A stretch of DNA of 64,000 bases from Streptomyces rubellomurinus. Lineage in GTDB: Bacteria; Actinomycetota; Actinomycetes; Streptomycetales; Streptomycetaceae. The DNA lies in assembly GCF_000961885.1 (NCBI RefSeq), contig NZ_JZKH01000033.1, forward strand, positions 17,018 through 81,017, in the 5' to 3' direction. The notes below the pieces were generated by a model. That model made no database searches, was not told the DNA's origin, and was given only the letters and a program-made list of their open reading frames with translations. The position numbers and the translations under genes were made by a program. Below, in pieces: positions 33,226 through 42,180 of this stretch; position 1 is the stretch's first letter; the number at the start of each line of letters is the position of its first letter.

Positions 33226-34457
33226 CGGCCGGCCCGCGCCGGACGGGCGACCGCGGCGGCCGCGAGGTCGGCCCGGCGGGACAGCGCCACCGCCGGGGCC
33301 AGGCGCTCGATCGCCGCCGGCACCTCCCAGTCCTCCCGGCGCAGCGCCGCCAGGGTGGTCGCCGGGACGACCAGCAGATCCGGCGCACCCGTCTCCACCG
33401 CCCGCACCAGCAGCGCCCACGCCGCGTCCCAGCGCGCCCGCTCCGGCCGGTTGCGCACCGCCGCCACCACCGCGTCCAGCACCGCCTGGCGCAGGTCCCC
33501 GCGCTCGGGCAGCACCGCGCCCGCCGGATCCGCCAGCAGGTCCTCGGGATCCGGCAGGTCCATCCGGTCCAGGTGCGCCATCAGCTCCAGCCCCGGGCCG
33601 TCCCCGACCGTGCCCCGCACCAGCAACGACAGCACCTCCCGGGAGGAGCCGGCCGCCGTCGCGAAGGCGATCAGCCGCAGCGTCATGTCCCAGCTGCGCG
33701 GCGACGGCCAGGCTCCGCCGCGCCGGGTCTCGCTGCTCGGCAGCCGGTGCACCAGCTCGGGACGGGCCGTCAGCAGCCCGCACACCGCGCGCCGGGCCAG
33801 CGCGACCGCGGGCCGCAGCGCGCCCGGGTCGAGCCACGGCAGGGTGGCCACCGGCCAGGTGCCGCCCAGCCCGCGCACCACCACCTCGTGGTCGTGCACC
33901 CACGGCAGGTGGACGAACCGGTTCGCCAGCGGCGGGCTCAGCTCCCACCCGTCGGCGGCCGAGGCGCGCGGGTTCGCGGCCGCCACGATCCGTACGCCCG
34001 GCGGCAGTTGCAGCGCGCCGATGCGCCGCTCCAGGACCAGCCGCAGCAGCGCGGCCTGCACGGCGGGCGGCGCGGTGGACAGCTCGTCCAGGAACAGCAG
34101 GCCGCGCCCGGCCCGGACCAGCCGCACCGCCCAGTCCGGCGGCGCCAGCGGCACGCCCTGCTGCGCCGGGTCGTCGCCGAGGATCGGCAGCCCGGCGAAG
34201 TCGGAGGGCTCGTGGACGCTGGCGATCACCGTGGTCAGCGGCAGCTCCAGGGCGGCGGCGAGCTGATTGAGCGCGGCGGTCTTGCCGATGCCCGGCTCGC
34301 CCCACAGCAGCACGGGCAGATCGGCGGCGACGGCCAGGGTCAGCGCCTCCAACTGGGTGTCGGGGCGCGGCTCGGTGTCGAACTCGCCGAGCAGGCCGAG
34401 GAGTTGGTCGGCGACATCGAGGCGCGGGCTGGGGTGTGTGGGCATGGACGTGGGCAT
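33222..34457 (-). CDS. MoxR-type AAA+ ATPase (second of two)
   Basis: 411 aa. Walker A GEPGIGKT (53-60), the VIASVHEPSDFAGLP segment, Walker B LFLDE (121-125) and sensor IVAAANPR are all present, so it should hydrolyse ATP. The C-terminal lid is longer than in the first ATPase. It shares a GTGA overlap with the vWA gene and must be made with it. The ATG at 34457 has a GAGGTG ribosome site 7 nt upstream; an in-frame ATG at 34445 has none. Confidence 0.9.
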   Translation of the reverse strand: MPTSMPTHPSPRLDVADQLLGLLGEFDTEPRPDTQLEALTLAVAADLPVLLWGEPGIGKTAALNQLAAALELPLTTVIASVHEPSDFAGLPILGDDPAQQGVPLAPPDWAVRLVRAGRGLLFLDELSTAPPAVQAALLRLVLERRIGALQLPPGVRIVAAANPRASAADGWELSPPLANRFVHLPWVHDHEVVVRGLGGTWPVATLPWLDPGALRPAVALARRAVCGLLTARPELVHRLPSSETRRGGAWPSPRSWDMTLRLIAFATAAGSSREVLSLLVRGTVGDGPGLELMAHLDRMDLPDPEDLLADPAGAVLPERGDLRQAVLDAVVAAVRNRPERARWDAAWALLVRAVETGAPDLLVVPATTLAALRREDWEVPAAIERLAPAVALSRRADLAAAAVARPARAGR

Positions 34458-34497
34458 GGGTGATCACCTCGTGGCGTAGGGAAGGGGAGGAAATGCG

Positions 34498-34530
34498 CCG
34501 GCGCTTCGGCGCCGGAGGGCCCAAGGCCCT
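34498..34530 (-). terminator. Two small hairpins, one with a TTCG tetraloop
   Basis: CCGGCGC-TTCG-GCGCCGG (34498-34515) and AGGGCC-CAA-GGCCCT (34516-34530) follow each other just beyond, and overlapping, the stop of the 454-aa gene. They may terminate it or attenuate transcription into the ATPase operon. Confidence 0.5.
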
Positions 34531-35893
34531 AACGCGGGTGCGACCAGTGGTCCTTCGGGCGGCGGTCGCGGCGGCGGAACGCGACCGCGTCCGGCCCGGG
34601 CGTGGCCAGGCCGGCACGGTAGCGCTCGTACGTGCTCCGCCGCTCCTCGATCGCCGCCAGCGCGTCCCGCAGCGGCCCCTCGCGCAGCCGAGCCTGCGGG
34701 CCGAGCACGGCCTCGACCGCCGCGAGCGCGCCGTCCACGTCGCCGTGGTCCAACCGCTCGCGCAGACCGGCGAGTTCGTGCGGACGGCGGTGCGCCCGCT
34801 CGACGGCCCGCAGGCAGGGCAGCGGGGTGCCCGAGAGCGCGATCAGCAGCCGCTCGCGGCGCAGCTCGGCCGGGGCGTGGTCGAGCGGGGCGAGCACCCC
34901 GTCGACCAGGCCGATCCGGTGGACCGCCCCCCGGCAGTCCACCAGCCCGGGCCCGCCGAAGCCGCCCGCACGACCCGCCTCGCCCGCTCCGCCCGGCCGG
35001 ACCGGCCCGCGAGCGTGCCCGGGGGCCAACGCCCGTGCCACCAAAGGGTGCAGGAGCTCGGGCCCGAGGGTGCCGGACCGCAGCAGGTCGAGGTCGGGTG
35101 CCACCCAGGTCGCCGCGTCGGGCAGCAGCGGCAGGCCGCGCGCCTCCCGGGCGTCCCCGACCGGACGGACCGCCGCGACCCCGGCCGCACCGGGTTCGAG
35201 CAGCAGCATCCGCCGACGCCCGAGCCGCACCGCGACCGGCCCGGCCGGGCGCCCCTCGGCGCGCAGCAGCAGCCCGGCCTCGGCGCCCCACCGGTCGACG
35301 GCGCAGCGCAGGCCGGCCGCCACGGTGTCGGCCGCCGGAAGGCCGCTCGGGCCCCCGGTGCCGGCCCGGGCCGCGAACTCCCCGCTGCGCCCGGCGTCCC
35401 ACAGGTGCCGGTGCAGGTCGAAGCGGAAGCGCCGGCTCGGGTGCGGGTGCGGATGCTGGAGCGGCGGGCCGCCGTTCGCGGAACCGTCCCAGAGCGCGAG
35501 GCCGATGCGCTGCCCGAAGTCCGCCCAGGCGGGCGGCGTCCGGACCACCAGCGCCACCGGGCGCTCGCCCGGGTAGCGGGCCAGCGGCACGGTCAGCCCC
35601 GGCCGCAGCAGCCCGTCCGGGGCGGTCCTCGGCAGGTGCCAGCGCAGCAGGTCCGGCGCGAGGCGGTGCAGGTCGGCCAGCAGGTGATCGGTGAACTCGC
35701 GGCCGTGGGCGCGGACGACGTCCCGGATCCGGAAGTCGAGGTCCACGCGGGCGGCGGTCAGGGCCCCGGCCCAGTCGCCGGACAGGCGGCGGGCGGTGGC
35801 GGTCTCGATCATGGCGGGCGGTACCGCGAACTCGCGGACGTGCCGCCAGAAGGAGAGGTGGGAGGTGTCCCCGTGCGCGGTGTGAGTGGCCAT
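34529..35893 (-). CDS. Uncharacterised protein upstream of the MoxR/vWA operon, 454 aa
   Basis: It starts MATHTAHGDTSHLSFWRHVR. An N-terminal helical region includes MIETATARRLSGDWAGALTA and a DLDFRIRDVVRAHG segment. A middle beta-rich part has FRFDLHRHLWD and AVRLGRRRMLLLEPG, and the C-terminal helices read EELRR-like motifs ending with a basic tail (FRRRDRRPKDHW). The ATG at 35893 has an AAGGTGAG site. No catalytic motif was recognised. Its orientation just upstream of the ATPase/vWA pair suggests a dedicated accessory or target-specific component. Confidence 0.6.
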   Translation of the reverse strand: MATHTAHGDTSHLSFWRHVREFAVPPAMIETATARRLSGDWAGALTAARVDLDFRIRDVVRAHGREFTDHLLADLHRLAPDLLRWHLPRTAPDGLLRPGLTVPLARYPGERPVALVVRTPPAWADFGQRIGLALWDGSANGGPPLQHPHPHPSRRFRFDLHRHLWDAGRSGEFAARAGTGGPSGLPAADTVAAGLRCAVDRWGAEAGLLLRAEGRPAGPVAVRLGRRRMLLLEPGAAGVAAVRPVGDAREARGLPLLPDAATWVAPDLDLLRSGTLGPELLHPLVARALAPGHARGPVRPGGAGEAGRAGGFGGPGLVDCRGAVHRIGLVDGVLAPLDHAPAELRRERLLIALSGTPLPCLRAVERAHRRPHELAGLRERLDHGDVDGALAAVEAVLGPQARLREGPLRDALAAIEERRSTYERYRAGLATPGPDAVAFRRRDRRPKDHWSHPR

Positions 35894-36150
35894 CAGCACT
35901 CACCTTGCGCGGACGGGACCCCCAATCTGAGAACAGCGTGAGTGGTCATCGCCGGGGAGCATAGCCCCTGCCGCGGCCCGTCCGCCAGGCCGTTTCGCGC
36001 GGGCGCCGGAGGCCAGGGGCCCGCGTGGATCCTCAACCCCCGTGCCGGATGGCCGATTTCAGCCCCCGGAGGGTCGTCGGCGCTCGCGGCGCGGCCACAC
36101 CGCCGCGCACACTGTCCGTACCCGGAAAGTACCGACCGCAGGGGGTGGCC

Positions 36151-36837
36151 ATGGCCGCACGGACAGGCAGGCGCAGGGCAGGGCGAAGGCTCCGGACGGC
36201 GATCGGCGCGCTCGCCGTCGCCCTGGCGGCGGGAACGGCGGTGGGCCTGCCCGCGGCGGAGGCGCGGGCGGCGGGCGGCAAGGTCGTCTACCTGACCTTC
36301 GACGACGGCCCCAGCCCCGCCTACACCCCGAAGGTCCTCGCCGTCCTCGACCGCTACGGCGTGCGCGCGACCTTCTTCGAGATCGGCCAGAACGTCTCCG
36401 CCCACCCCGGCGTGACCGGCCAGGTCGCCCGCCGGGGCCACAGCGTGCAGAACCACTCCTGGTCCCACCCGGACCTGCGCAAGCTGTCCGGCCCGGCCGT
36501 CGACGCGCAGGTGCGGAACACCGATCGGGCGATCCGCGCGCAGACCGGCCGCACCCCCACCTGCCTGCGCCCGCCGTACGGCGCCGTCAACGCGACCGTG
36601 CGCTCCCGGGCGGCCGCGGACGGCAAGCAGGTCGTGCTCTGGTCGGTGGACCCGCAGGACTGGGCGCGCCCGGGCACGGCGGCGATCCAGTCGCGGGTGC
36701 TGCGCGACGTCCGCCCCGGGTCGGTGATCCTGCTGCACGACGGCGGCGGCGACCGCAGCCAGACCGTCGCCGCGCTGCCGGCGATCCTGTCCACCCTGAA
36801 GGCGCGCGGCTACGGCTTCGGCGTCCTCTGCGGCTGA
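36151..36837 (+). CDS. Secreted polysaccharide deacetylase (NodB domain)
   Basis: 228 aa. After an Arg-rich signal sequence (residues 1-41) the NodB motifs are all present: TFDDGPS with D51/D52, NHSWSHPDL with metal ligands H102/H106, RPPYGAVN with R140, VDPQDWARPG, and ILLHDGGG with H196. This predicts an active metal-dependent deacetylase of chitin, peptidoglycan or similar N-acetylated polymers. The ATG at 36151 is preceded by GGGGGTGG. A perfect hairpin follows. The twin Arg in the signal (GRRRAGRRLR) could permit Tat export. Confidence 0.9.
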   Translation: MAARTGRRRAGRRLRTAIGALAVALAAGTAVGLPAAEARAAGGKVVYLTFDDGPSPAYTPKVLAVLDRYGVRATFFEIGQNVSAHPGVTGQVARRGHSVQNHSWSHPDLRKLSGPAVDAQVRNTDRAIRAQTGRTPTCLRPPYGAVNATVRSRAAADGKQVVLWSVDPQDWARPGTAAIQSRVLRDVRPGSVILLHDGGGDRSQTVAALPAILSTLKARGYGFGVLCG

Positions 36838-36884
36838 CCCGCCGCCGGCGCAGCCCCGGCCGTGCGGCAGGCGGTGGCCGACGC

Positions 36885-36924
36885 GAAGGGGCGGGGTACG
36901 GCAACTGCCGTACCCCGCCCCTTC
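36885..36924. terminator. Perfect bidirectional hairpin terminator
   Basis: 18-bp perfect stem (36885-36902 with 36907-36924) and AACT loop, between the convergent deacetylase and tpx genes. Confidence 0.88.
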
Positions 36925-36961
36925 GGCGAGCGTCAGGTGCCCGACCGGCGGGCGGCCCGGG

Positions 36962-37462
36962 TCAGTTGAGGGCGGCGAGGGCGGCCTCGTAGTTCGGCTC
37001 GTCGGCGATCTCGGCGACCAGCTCGGTGTGCAGGACGGTGTCGTTCTCGTCGAGGACGACGACGGCGCGGGCGGTCAGGCCGGCGAGCGGGCCGTTCGCG
37101 ATCGAGACGCCGTAGGTGTCGTGGAAGTCGCGGCCGCGCAGGGTGGAGAGGGTCTTGACGTTCTCCAGGCCCTCGGCGCCGCAGAAGCGGGCCTGCGCGA
37201 ACGGCAGGTCGGCCGAGATGCACAGCACCACGGTGTTGTCCAGCGTGGAGGCCTTCGAGTTGAAGGCGCGCACCGAGCTGGCGCAGGTGGGGGTGTCGAT
37301 GCTCGGGAAGATGTTGAGGACCTTCCGCTTGCCCGCGAAGTCCTTGAGCGAGGTGTCCGCGAGGCCCTCGCCGACCAGCGTGAACGCGGGGGCCTGGCTC
37401 CCGGCGGCGGGCAGCGAGCCGCCGATCTCGATGGGGTTCCCCTTCAGCGTGACCTGAGCCAT
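36962..37462 (-). CDS. tpx: Thiol peroxidase
   Basis: 166 aa, full length for the atypical 2-Cys Tpx family. The peroxidatic cysteine is C60 ([11 protein letters not shown]) and the resolving cysteine C94 (ARFCGAEG), both conserved. The opening [20 protein letters not shown] is typical. The enzyme reduces hydroperoxides in the cytosol using thioredoxin. Monocistronic; a GGTAGGAGAG ribosome site precedes the ATG. Confidence 0.96.
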   Translation of the reverse strand: MAQVTLKGNPIEIGGSLPAAGSQAPAFTLVGEGLADTSLKDFAGKRKVLNIFPSIDTPTCASSVRAFNSKASTLDNTVVLCISADLPFAQARFCGAEGLENVKTLSTLRGRDFHDTYGVSIANGPLAGLTARAVVVLDENDTVLHTELVAEIADEPNYEAALAALN

Positions 37463-37980
37463 GAACTCTCTCCTACCAGCATCGGTAAACGGGCGCGGCG
37501 ATTGCCAGCCGCCGACGATCCTACCGTCCGCCGTGCCCGCCCCGAGGGTGGCCCGGGATCCGCCGGCCCTGATCGCCGAGGCCCTTGGTCCCTCGGGCCC
37601 TTGATCGCTCGGGCCCTTGATCGCTCGGGCCCTTGATCGCGTGGCCCTTGATCGCTCGCGCCCCTAAGCTCGCCGACCGCGCGGCGTCCCGGTCTTCGCC
37701 GTTCCTGGTCCTGTTCCTGCCAGGCGGGCGGAATCGCGTTGTGGCCCCGGAGCCGACGCTGTAAACAGATGCCAATGACGTTATTCGATTACATCGCCTG
37801 CGGAGCGGCCCCTGCGGCCGCCGTCGATCGTCTGCCGACCGTACGCGTTCGGCAGTCGGCCGGAGGTGCGCCCAGAGCCTGACCCCGGGCAGCGCCCGGC
37901 TTCTCCGCCACCCGTCCCCTCGACCAGGAATCGCCCATGACATCCTCCACCCCCATCGGCCGTCGTCCCACCGTGACGTC
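37463..37980. other. 518-bp intergenic region
   Basis: Contains the tandem repeats at 37565-37657 and, at about 37761-37799, an AT-rich stretch (GTAAACAGATG, GTTATTCGATTACATCG). This stretch is the likely promoter/operator of the TetR gene. No gene recognised. Confidence 0.5.
37565..37657. repeat. 16-bp tandem repeat array, about six units
   Basis: Consensus GGGCCCTTGATCGCTC. Two units are identical (37595-37610, 37611-37626). The flanking units (37565, 37580, 37627, 37643) have decayed ends. Each unit contains the palindrome GGGCCC and TTGATCG. It lies between the tpx and TetR genes, upstream of both. Confidence 0.8.
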
Positions 37981-38601
37981 ATGAACGCACGGGAACCAGG
38001 ACTCCGGGAACAGCGGAAGGCGCGGGTCCGACGCTCCATCCAGGACCACGCACTGGCACTGTTCGTCGAGCGCGGCTTCGACGGGACCACCGTCGCGGAC
38101 GTCGCGCGCGCGGCGGAGGTGTCCTCCGTGACCGTCTTCCGGCACTTCCCGACCAAGGAAGACCTCGTCTTCAGCGGCGAGTTCGACCCCGTGCTGGCCC
38201 AGCGGGCCGCGGCGCGCCCGGCGGCCGAGGGGCCGATGCGGCGGATCGCCGGCGCCCTGGTGGAGAGCATGCAGGAAGCCACCGAGGCGCAGCGGCGGAT
38301 GCTGCTCACCCGCACCCGCCTGGGCAACGTCACCCCCGCGCTGCGGGCCCGGAACCTGCACAACCACTACCTCATCCAGCGCGCGTTCGTTTCGGCGCTG
38401 CGCAGCGAAGGGGCCGGCCCGGAGGAGGAGTTCCGGCTGACCGTGGCCGCCGGCGCCTGCCTGGCCGCCGCCGGGGCCGCGCTCGTCCACTGGGCGGAGG
38501 AGTACGGGCTGTCGGACCCGGTCGAGCTGGTCGGGCGGGCCCTGGCCATCGTCACGGCCGGCGCGGACTCCGTGGACTCCGTGGACGGCGTCCAGGCCTG
38601 A
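37981..38601 (+). CDS. TetR-family transcriptional regulator
   Basis: 206 aa. The N-terminal HTH is clear: VRRSIQDHALALFVERGFDG then TTVADVARAAEVSSVTVFRH and FPTKEDLVF. The C-terminal ligand domain belongs to the MftR-like subgroup (RTRLGNVTPALRAR). Sub-repeats encode VDSVDSVDG at the C-terminus. The neighbouring genes are not obviously linked, so it may act on itself or at a distance. The start lacks a strong ribosome site (ACGTC before ATG). Confidence 0.88.
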   Translation: MNAREPGLREQRKARVRRSIQDHALALFVERGFDGTTVADVARAAEVSSVTVFRHFPTKEDLVFSGEFDPVLAQRAAARPAAEGPMRRIAGALVESMQEATEAQRRMLLTRTRLGNVTPALRARNLHNHYLIQRAFVSALRSEGAGPEEEFRLTVAAGACLAAAGAALVHWAEEYGLSDPVELVGRALAIVTAGADSVDSVDGVQA

Positions 38602-38628
38602 GGGCCTGTCTCCTGGACCCCGCCGGTT

Positions 38629-39645
38629 TCAGGCGTACCGCGCGAGCAGCGCCTGCAGGTAGTCCTCCAGGCGGCCCGTCAGCACCTCCGGGGTGAGGTC
38701 GGTGCGCCCGAGACCGCGCCACGGGACGGCGACCTTCTCCGCGTCCGGCGCGAAGGCGAGCGCGTCCAGCACCCGCCAGTACAGGTGGTCGCCGGGCGCC
38801 TCGCTCAGCCGGCCGCCGGCCTCCTGGTAGCGGTCGGCGAGGGACATCCCGGCCTCGACGCCGTGCAGCAGGACCAGCGCGGTGGAGCAGTGCGCGACGT
38901 CCAGGTCGGTCGGGCCCCAGGAGGTCTCCACCCAGTCGACGACCCCGCTGACCGCCAACTCCTCGCCGGCGCCGGTGAACAGCACGTTGCCCGGGTGGAA
39001 GTCGCGGTGCAGGAAGCAGGCCCGGTGGGCGGGCGCCGGGCGGTCGATCACCGCGATCGCACGGCGCCACAGGTCCGGCCGCGCCGTCCCCTCGGGCACC
39101 GCGACCCGATCCGGCGCCGTCCACGCCTGCCAGTCGCGCGGCCGCTGCTCCGCGGGCACCTCCAGCGCGTGCACGGCCGCCAACTGCCCGGCCAGCAGGG
39201 TGATCCGGCGGTCGACGTCGCCGTCCTCGGCGAGCCGCACCGTGCCGGGCAGCAGCGTCATCACCAGCGACGGGTGGTCGCAGAACTCGCCGGTCGCGTC
39301 CACCGCGCACAGCCGCGCCGTGGGCACCGCGCTCGGCTCCAACTGCCGCAGCACCTGGGCCTCGCGGGCCAGCATGTTCTCGGCGTGGCGCAGGTAGAAC
39401 GGCTTGACGAAGGAGCGCAGCACCAGCGCGTACCCGGGCCCGGCCGGGTCGTCACCGCCCTCGCCCGCGCCCCCTTCGACGTCCAGGCGCCGCATCCGGG
39501 ACGTCCACCCGCCCTGGAGCGTGCGGGCCCCGACGATCCGCTCCCCGGGCGCGAGCAGGCCCTCCACCCAGCGGCGGGTGGCACCCCACTCCTCGGTCGG
39601 CCCGGCGGTGTGTCCAGCGCTGTGCTTCTCGATCACGCCCGCCAC
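38629..39645 (-). CDS. Aminoglycoside-phosphotransferase-like kinase
   Basis: 338 aa of the APH/choline-kinase fold. The catalytic loop is CFLHRDFHPGNVLF (HxD...N) and the metal motif VVDWVETSWGPTDLDVAH, both intact. The ATP-binding N-lobe includes LVLRSFVKPFYLRHAEN (Lys). Chromosomal members phosphorylate varied small molecules; the substrate cannot be told. It is convergent with the TetR gene and divergent from the oxidoreductase gene. Confidence 0.85.
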   Translation of the reverse strand: MAGVIEKHSAGHTAGPTEEWGATRRWVEGLLAPGERIVGARTLQGGWTSRMRRLDVEGGAGEGGDDPAGPGYALVLRSFVKPFYLRHAENMLAREAQVLRQLEPSAVPTARLCAVDATGEFCDHPSLVMTLLPGTVRLAEDGDVDRRITLLAGQLAAVHALEVPAEQRPRDWQAWTAPDRVAVPEGTARPDLWRRAIAVIDRPAPAHRACFLHRDFHPGNVLFTGAGEELAVSGVVDWVETSWGPTDLDVAHCSTALVLLHGVEAGMSLADRYQEAGGRLSEAPGDHLYWRVLDALAFAPDAEKVAVPWRGLGRTDLTPEVLTGRLEDYLQALLARYA

Positions 39646-39772
39646 CCTACGCCTGCCGCCCCGCTTTTTCGACGGATATCGAAATTTGACAGCGCCCCCG
39701 GACCGGGGGTTGGCTGAGCGGCGTTCGATCGAGCATCAGCAGCCGCCCGTACCAGGGGAGTTGAGCACCGCC

Positions 39773-40768
39773 ATGCCCAGGACCGTCGTCTTCGAGACCA
39801 CCGGAGGGCCCGAGGTCCTCACCGTCCGCACCACCGACATGCCCGAACCCGGCCCCGGCGAACTGCGCATCCGCGTCGCCGCGATCGGCCTCAACCGCGC
39901 CGAAGCCCTGTTCCGCTCCGGCACCTACCTGGACGACCCGAAGCTGCCCGCCACCCTCGGCTACGAGGCCTCCGGCACGGTGGACGCCCTCGGCGAGGGC
40001 GTCACCGGGTTCGCCGTCGGCGACCTGGTCGACACCGTCCCCGCCTTCTCGATGAACGACTACGGCACCTACGGCACCCACGTGCTGGCCCCCGTGCACG
40101 CCGTCGTCCACCACCCCGCCGGCCTCACCCCCGTCCAGGGCACGGCCGTCTGGATGCCCTACCTCACCGCGTACGGCGCCCTCGCCGAGGACGGCCACCT
40201 GCGCCCCGGCGACCACGTCCTGCTGACCGCCGCCGCCTCCGGCGTGGGCCTTGCCGCGATCCGGACCGCCCGCCGCCTGGGCGCCGTCCCCATCGCCACC
40301 ACCCGCACCCCCGGCAAGAAGCAGCAGCTCCTCGACGCCGGCGCCGCCCGCGTCGTCGTCACCGGCGAGGAGGACCTGGTCGAGGCGGTCCTGGACGCCA
40401 CCGGCGGGCAGGGCGTACGGACGGTCTTCGACCCCGTCGCCGGCCCCGGCATCCTCACCCTCGCCCGCACCGTCGCCCCCGGCGGCCGGGTGATCGTCTA
40501 CGGCCGCCTCGACCCGCGCGACACCCCGCTGCCCGGGCAGGAGGACTTCGCGCCCGTCCTGAGCCGCTTCTACTCCATGCACGAGGTGACGCGGGACCGG
40601 GAACGGCTGCGCCGCGCCCACGCCTTCGTCGCGGCCGGGCTCGCGGACGGCGGCTTCGTCCCGGTCGTCGACCGCGTCTTCGCGGGCCTCGACACCGTCG
40701 CCGACGCGCACCGCTACCTGGAGGCGGGCACCCAGGTCGGCAAGATCGTGCTGACGGTGGGGGACTGA
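39773..40768 (+). CDS. Zinc-type alcohol dehydrogenase / quinone oxidoreductase (MDR)
   Basis: 331 aa. GroES-like N-domain (GPGELRIRVAAIGLNRAEAL, GYEASGTVDALGEGV) and NAD(P)-binding domain with VLLTAAASGVGLAAIRTAR. There are no structural or catalytic zinc cysteines, so it belongs to the zinc-free quinone-oxidoreductase branch. It reduces quinones or enones with NADPH. The ATG at 39773 has GGGGAG upstream. The gene is divergent from the kinase gene. Confidence 0.92.
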   Translation: MPRTVVFETTGGPEVLTVRTTDMPEPGPGELRIRVAAIGLNRAEALFRSGTYLDDPKLPATLGYEASGTVDALGEGVTGFAVGDLVDTVPAFSMNDYGTYGTHVLAPVHAVVHHPAGLTPVQGTAVWMPYLTAYGALAEDGHLRPGDHVLLTAAASGVGLAAIRTARRLGAVPIATTRTPGKKQQLLDAGAARVVVTGEEDLVEAVLDATGGQGVRTVFDPVAGPGILTLARTVAPGGRVIVYGRLDPRDTPLPGQEDFAPVLSRFYSMHEVTRDRERLRRAHAFVAAGLADGGFVPVVDRVFAGLDTVADAHRYLEAGTQVGKIVLTVGD

Positions 40769-40786
40769 CCGGCCGTCGCCGGCCCC

Positions 40787-42151
40787 TCAGAGCCTGAGCG
40801 CCCCGGGCGGCGCGCCGGACTCACGGCCGTACCCGGTGAGGGCGAGGCAGCCGGTGCCCCGGGCCGGCGTCCGCCCGTCGACGTTCCTGGGGTCCAGGCT
40901 CAGGTGGCCGGCGAGACCGGGCGCCAGGTCGATCAGCTCCCAGAACCAGTCGTCGTCCTCCTCCCCCTCGTCCTCCTCCCCCTCGTCCTCCTCGTCGTCG
41001 ACGTCCGGACGGCCGGCCGCCAGCGGGGGCAGCCCGAGCACGGCGCGCCGCTGCTGCTCGTACGGCAGCGGCGCCCCCAGCTCCAGGTGCCGCACCTCCT
41101 CGCCCGGAACGAAGGCGAACCGCCGCAGGACCGTGCCCCCTTCGGCGACGAGCACCGCCGACCCGTCGTTCTGGTAGCTGTGCCAGTAGGCCTGGGCGCG
41201 CCCGTAGCGGGCACTCAGGCGGGCGCACGCCGCCAGCACCTCCGCCGCGCGCTCCTCGTCGACGGGGTCGCACCACGCGCCGACCACCAGGGTCCAGCCG
41301 TCCAGCTCGGGGGTGACGAAGACCCGGCGGTACTGGGCCAGCGGGTCCGCGCCCAGGCCGCCGTGCCCGTCGCAGTCGGCGGCGAACACGCCTGCGGCGA
41401 ACGGCACCCGGCGCGGATCGGACAGGCCGAGGAGGTCCATCACCCCGCCCTGGTCCCCGGTGCTCACCGCGATCCACGAGAGGTGGCAGCAGGTCAGCGG
41501 CGAGGGCACGTCGTCGGGCAGCTTGATGCGGACCAGCCGCTCCAGCGCCGCGACGTCCCGGGCGCTCAGCACCGCCTCGCCACCGATCTCGGCCAGGGCC
41601 TCCAGCGCTCCCGCACGGGCGGCGCCGGGACCGCCGCGCCGCACGGCCCGGAGCAGCGGGACCACCCCCGCCCCCCACGAGCAGAACGCCGACACGGCCT
41701 GCCGCCGTACCTCCGCGTCGGGATCGCCGAGCAGCGGCACCACCTGCGCGGCGATCGCCACCCCCTCCTCCCCGAACTCGCCGGGCTTCCCGAACTCGCC
41801 GAGCGCCGAGACCGCCGCGCGCCGGACCACCGGGTCCTCGTGCCCGAGCGCGCCGGTGTAGTCCGCCAGCGCCGCGGCACCGAGACCGGTGAACGCCCGC
41901 ACCGCCCGCCGCTGCGCCTGGCCCGGCGCCGCTTCGCGCAGCGCGTCCAGCGAGGCGCGAAAGGCCGACCGCCCGCTGCGGCGAACGACGTTCAGCGCGG
42001 CGTTCTCGAACGCCGGCACATCGGAGTCGAGCAGCCGCGCCAGCAGGAGCGGCAGGGCGGACGGGCCGAGCGCGACGAGGGCGTCCTCGGCGGCGCGCCG
42101 GACGGCCGGGTCGGCGTCCCCGAGGGCCGCCAGGAGCTGAGAAGTGGACAC
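40787..42151 (-). CDS. HEAT-repeat protein with acidic segment
   Basis: 454 aa. The N-terminal half consists of HEAT/PBS-like helical repeats (DADPAVRRAAEDALVALG, EDPVVRRAAVSALGEFG, DPDAEVRRQAVSAFCSWG). The C-terminal half is an unknown beta-rich domain with GWTLVVGAWCDPVDEERAAE and AYWHSYQNDGSAVLVAEGG. This half resembles the conserved portion of several Streptomyces hypothetical proteins. A Glu/Asp stretch (DDEEDEGEEDEGEEDDD) lies near residue 395 and comes from DNA repeats of GAGGACGAGGGG type. GTG start; TAGCCT 8 nt upstream suggests leaderless initiation. Confidence 0.75.
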   Translation of the reverse strand: MSTSQLLAALGDADPAVRRAAEDALVALGPSALPLLLARLLDSDVPAFENAALNVVRRSGRSAFRASLDALREAAPGQAQRRAVRAFTGLGAAALADYTGALGHEDPVVRRAAVSALGEFGKPGEFGEEGVAIAAQVVPLLGDPDAEVRRQAVSAFCSWGAGVVPLLRAVRRGGPGAARAGALEALAEIGGEAVLSARDVAALERLVRIKLPDDVPSPLTCCHLSWIAVSTGDQGGVMDLLGLSDPRRVPFAAGVFAADCDGHGGLGADPLAQYRRVFVTPELDGWTLVVGAWCDPVDEERAAEVLAACARLSARYGRAQAYWHSYQNDGSAVLVAEGGTVLRRFAFVPGEEVRHLELGAPLPYEQQRRAVLGLPPLAAGRPDVDDEEDEGEEDEGEEDDDWFWELIDLAPGLAGHLSLDPRNVDGRTPARGTGCLALTGYGRESGAPPGALRL

Positions 42152-42180
42152 GGCCGCCCAGGCTAACCCGCGGGCTGCCG

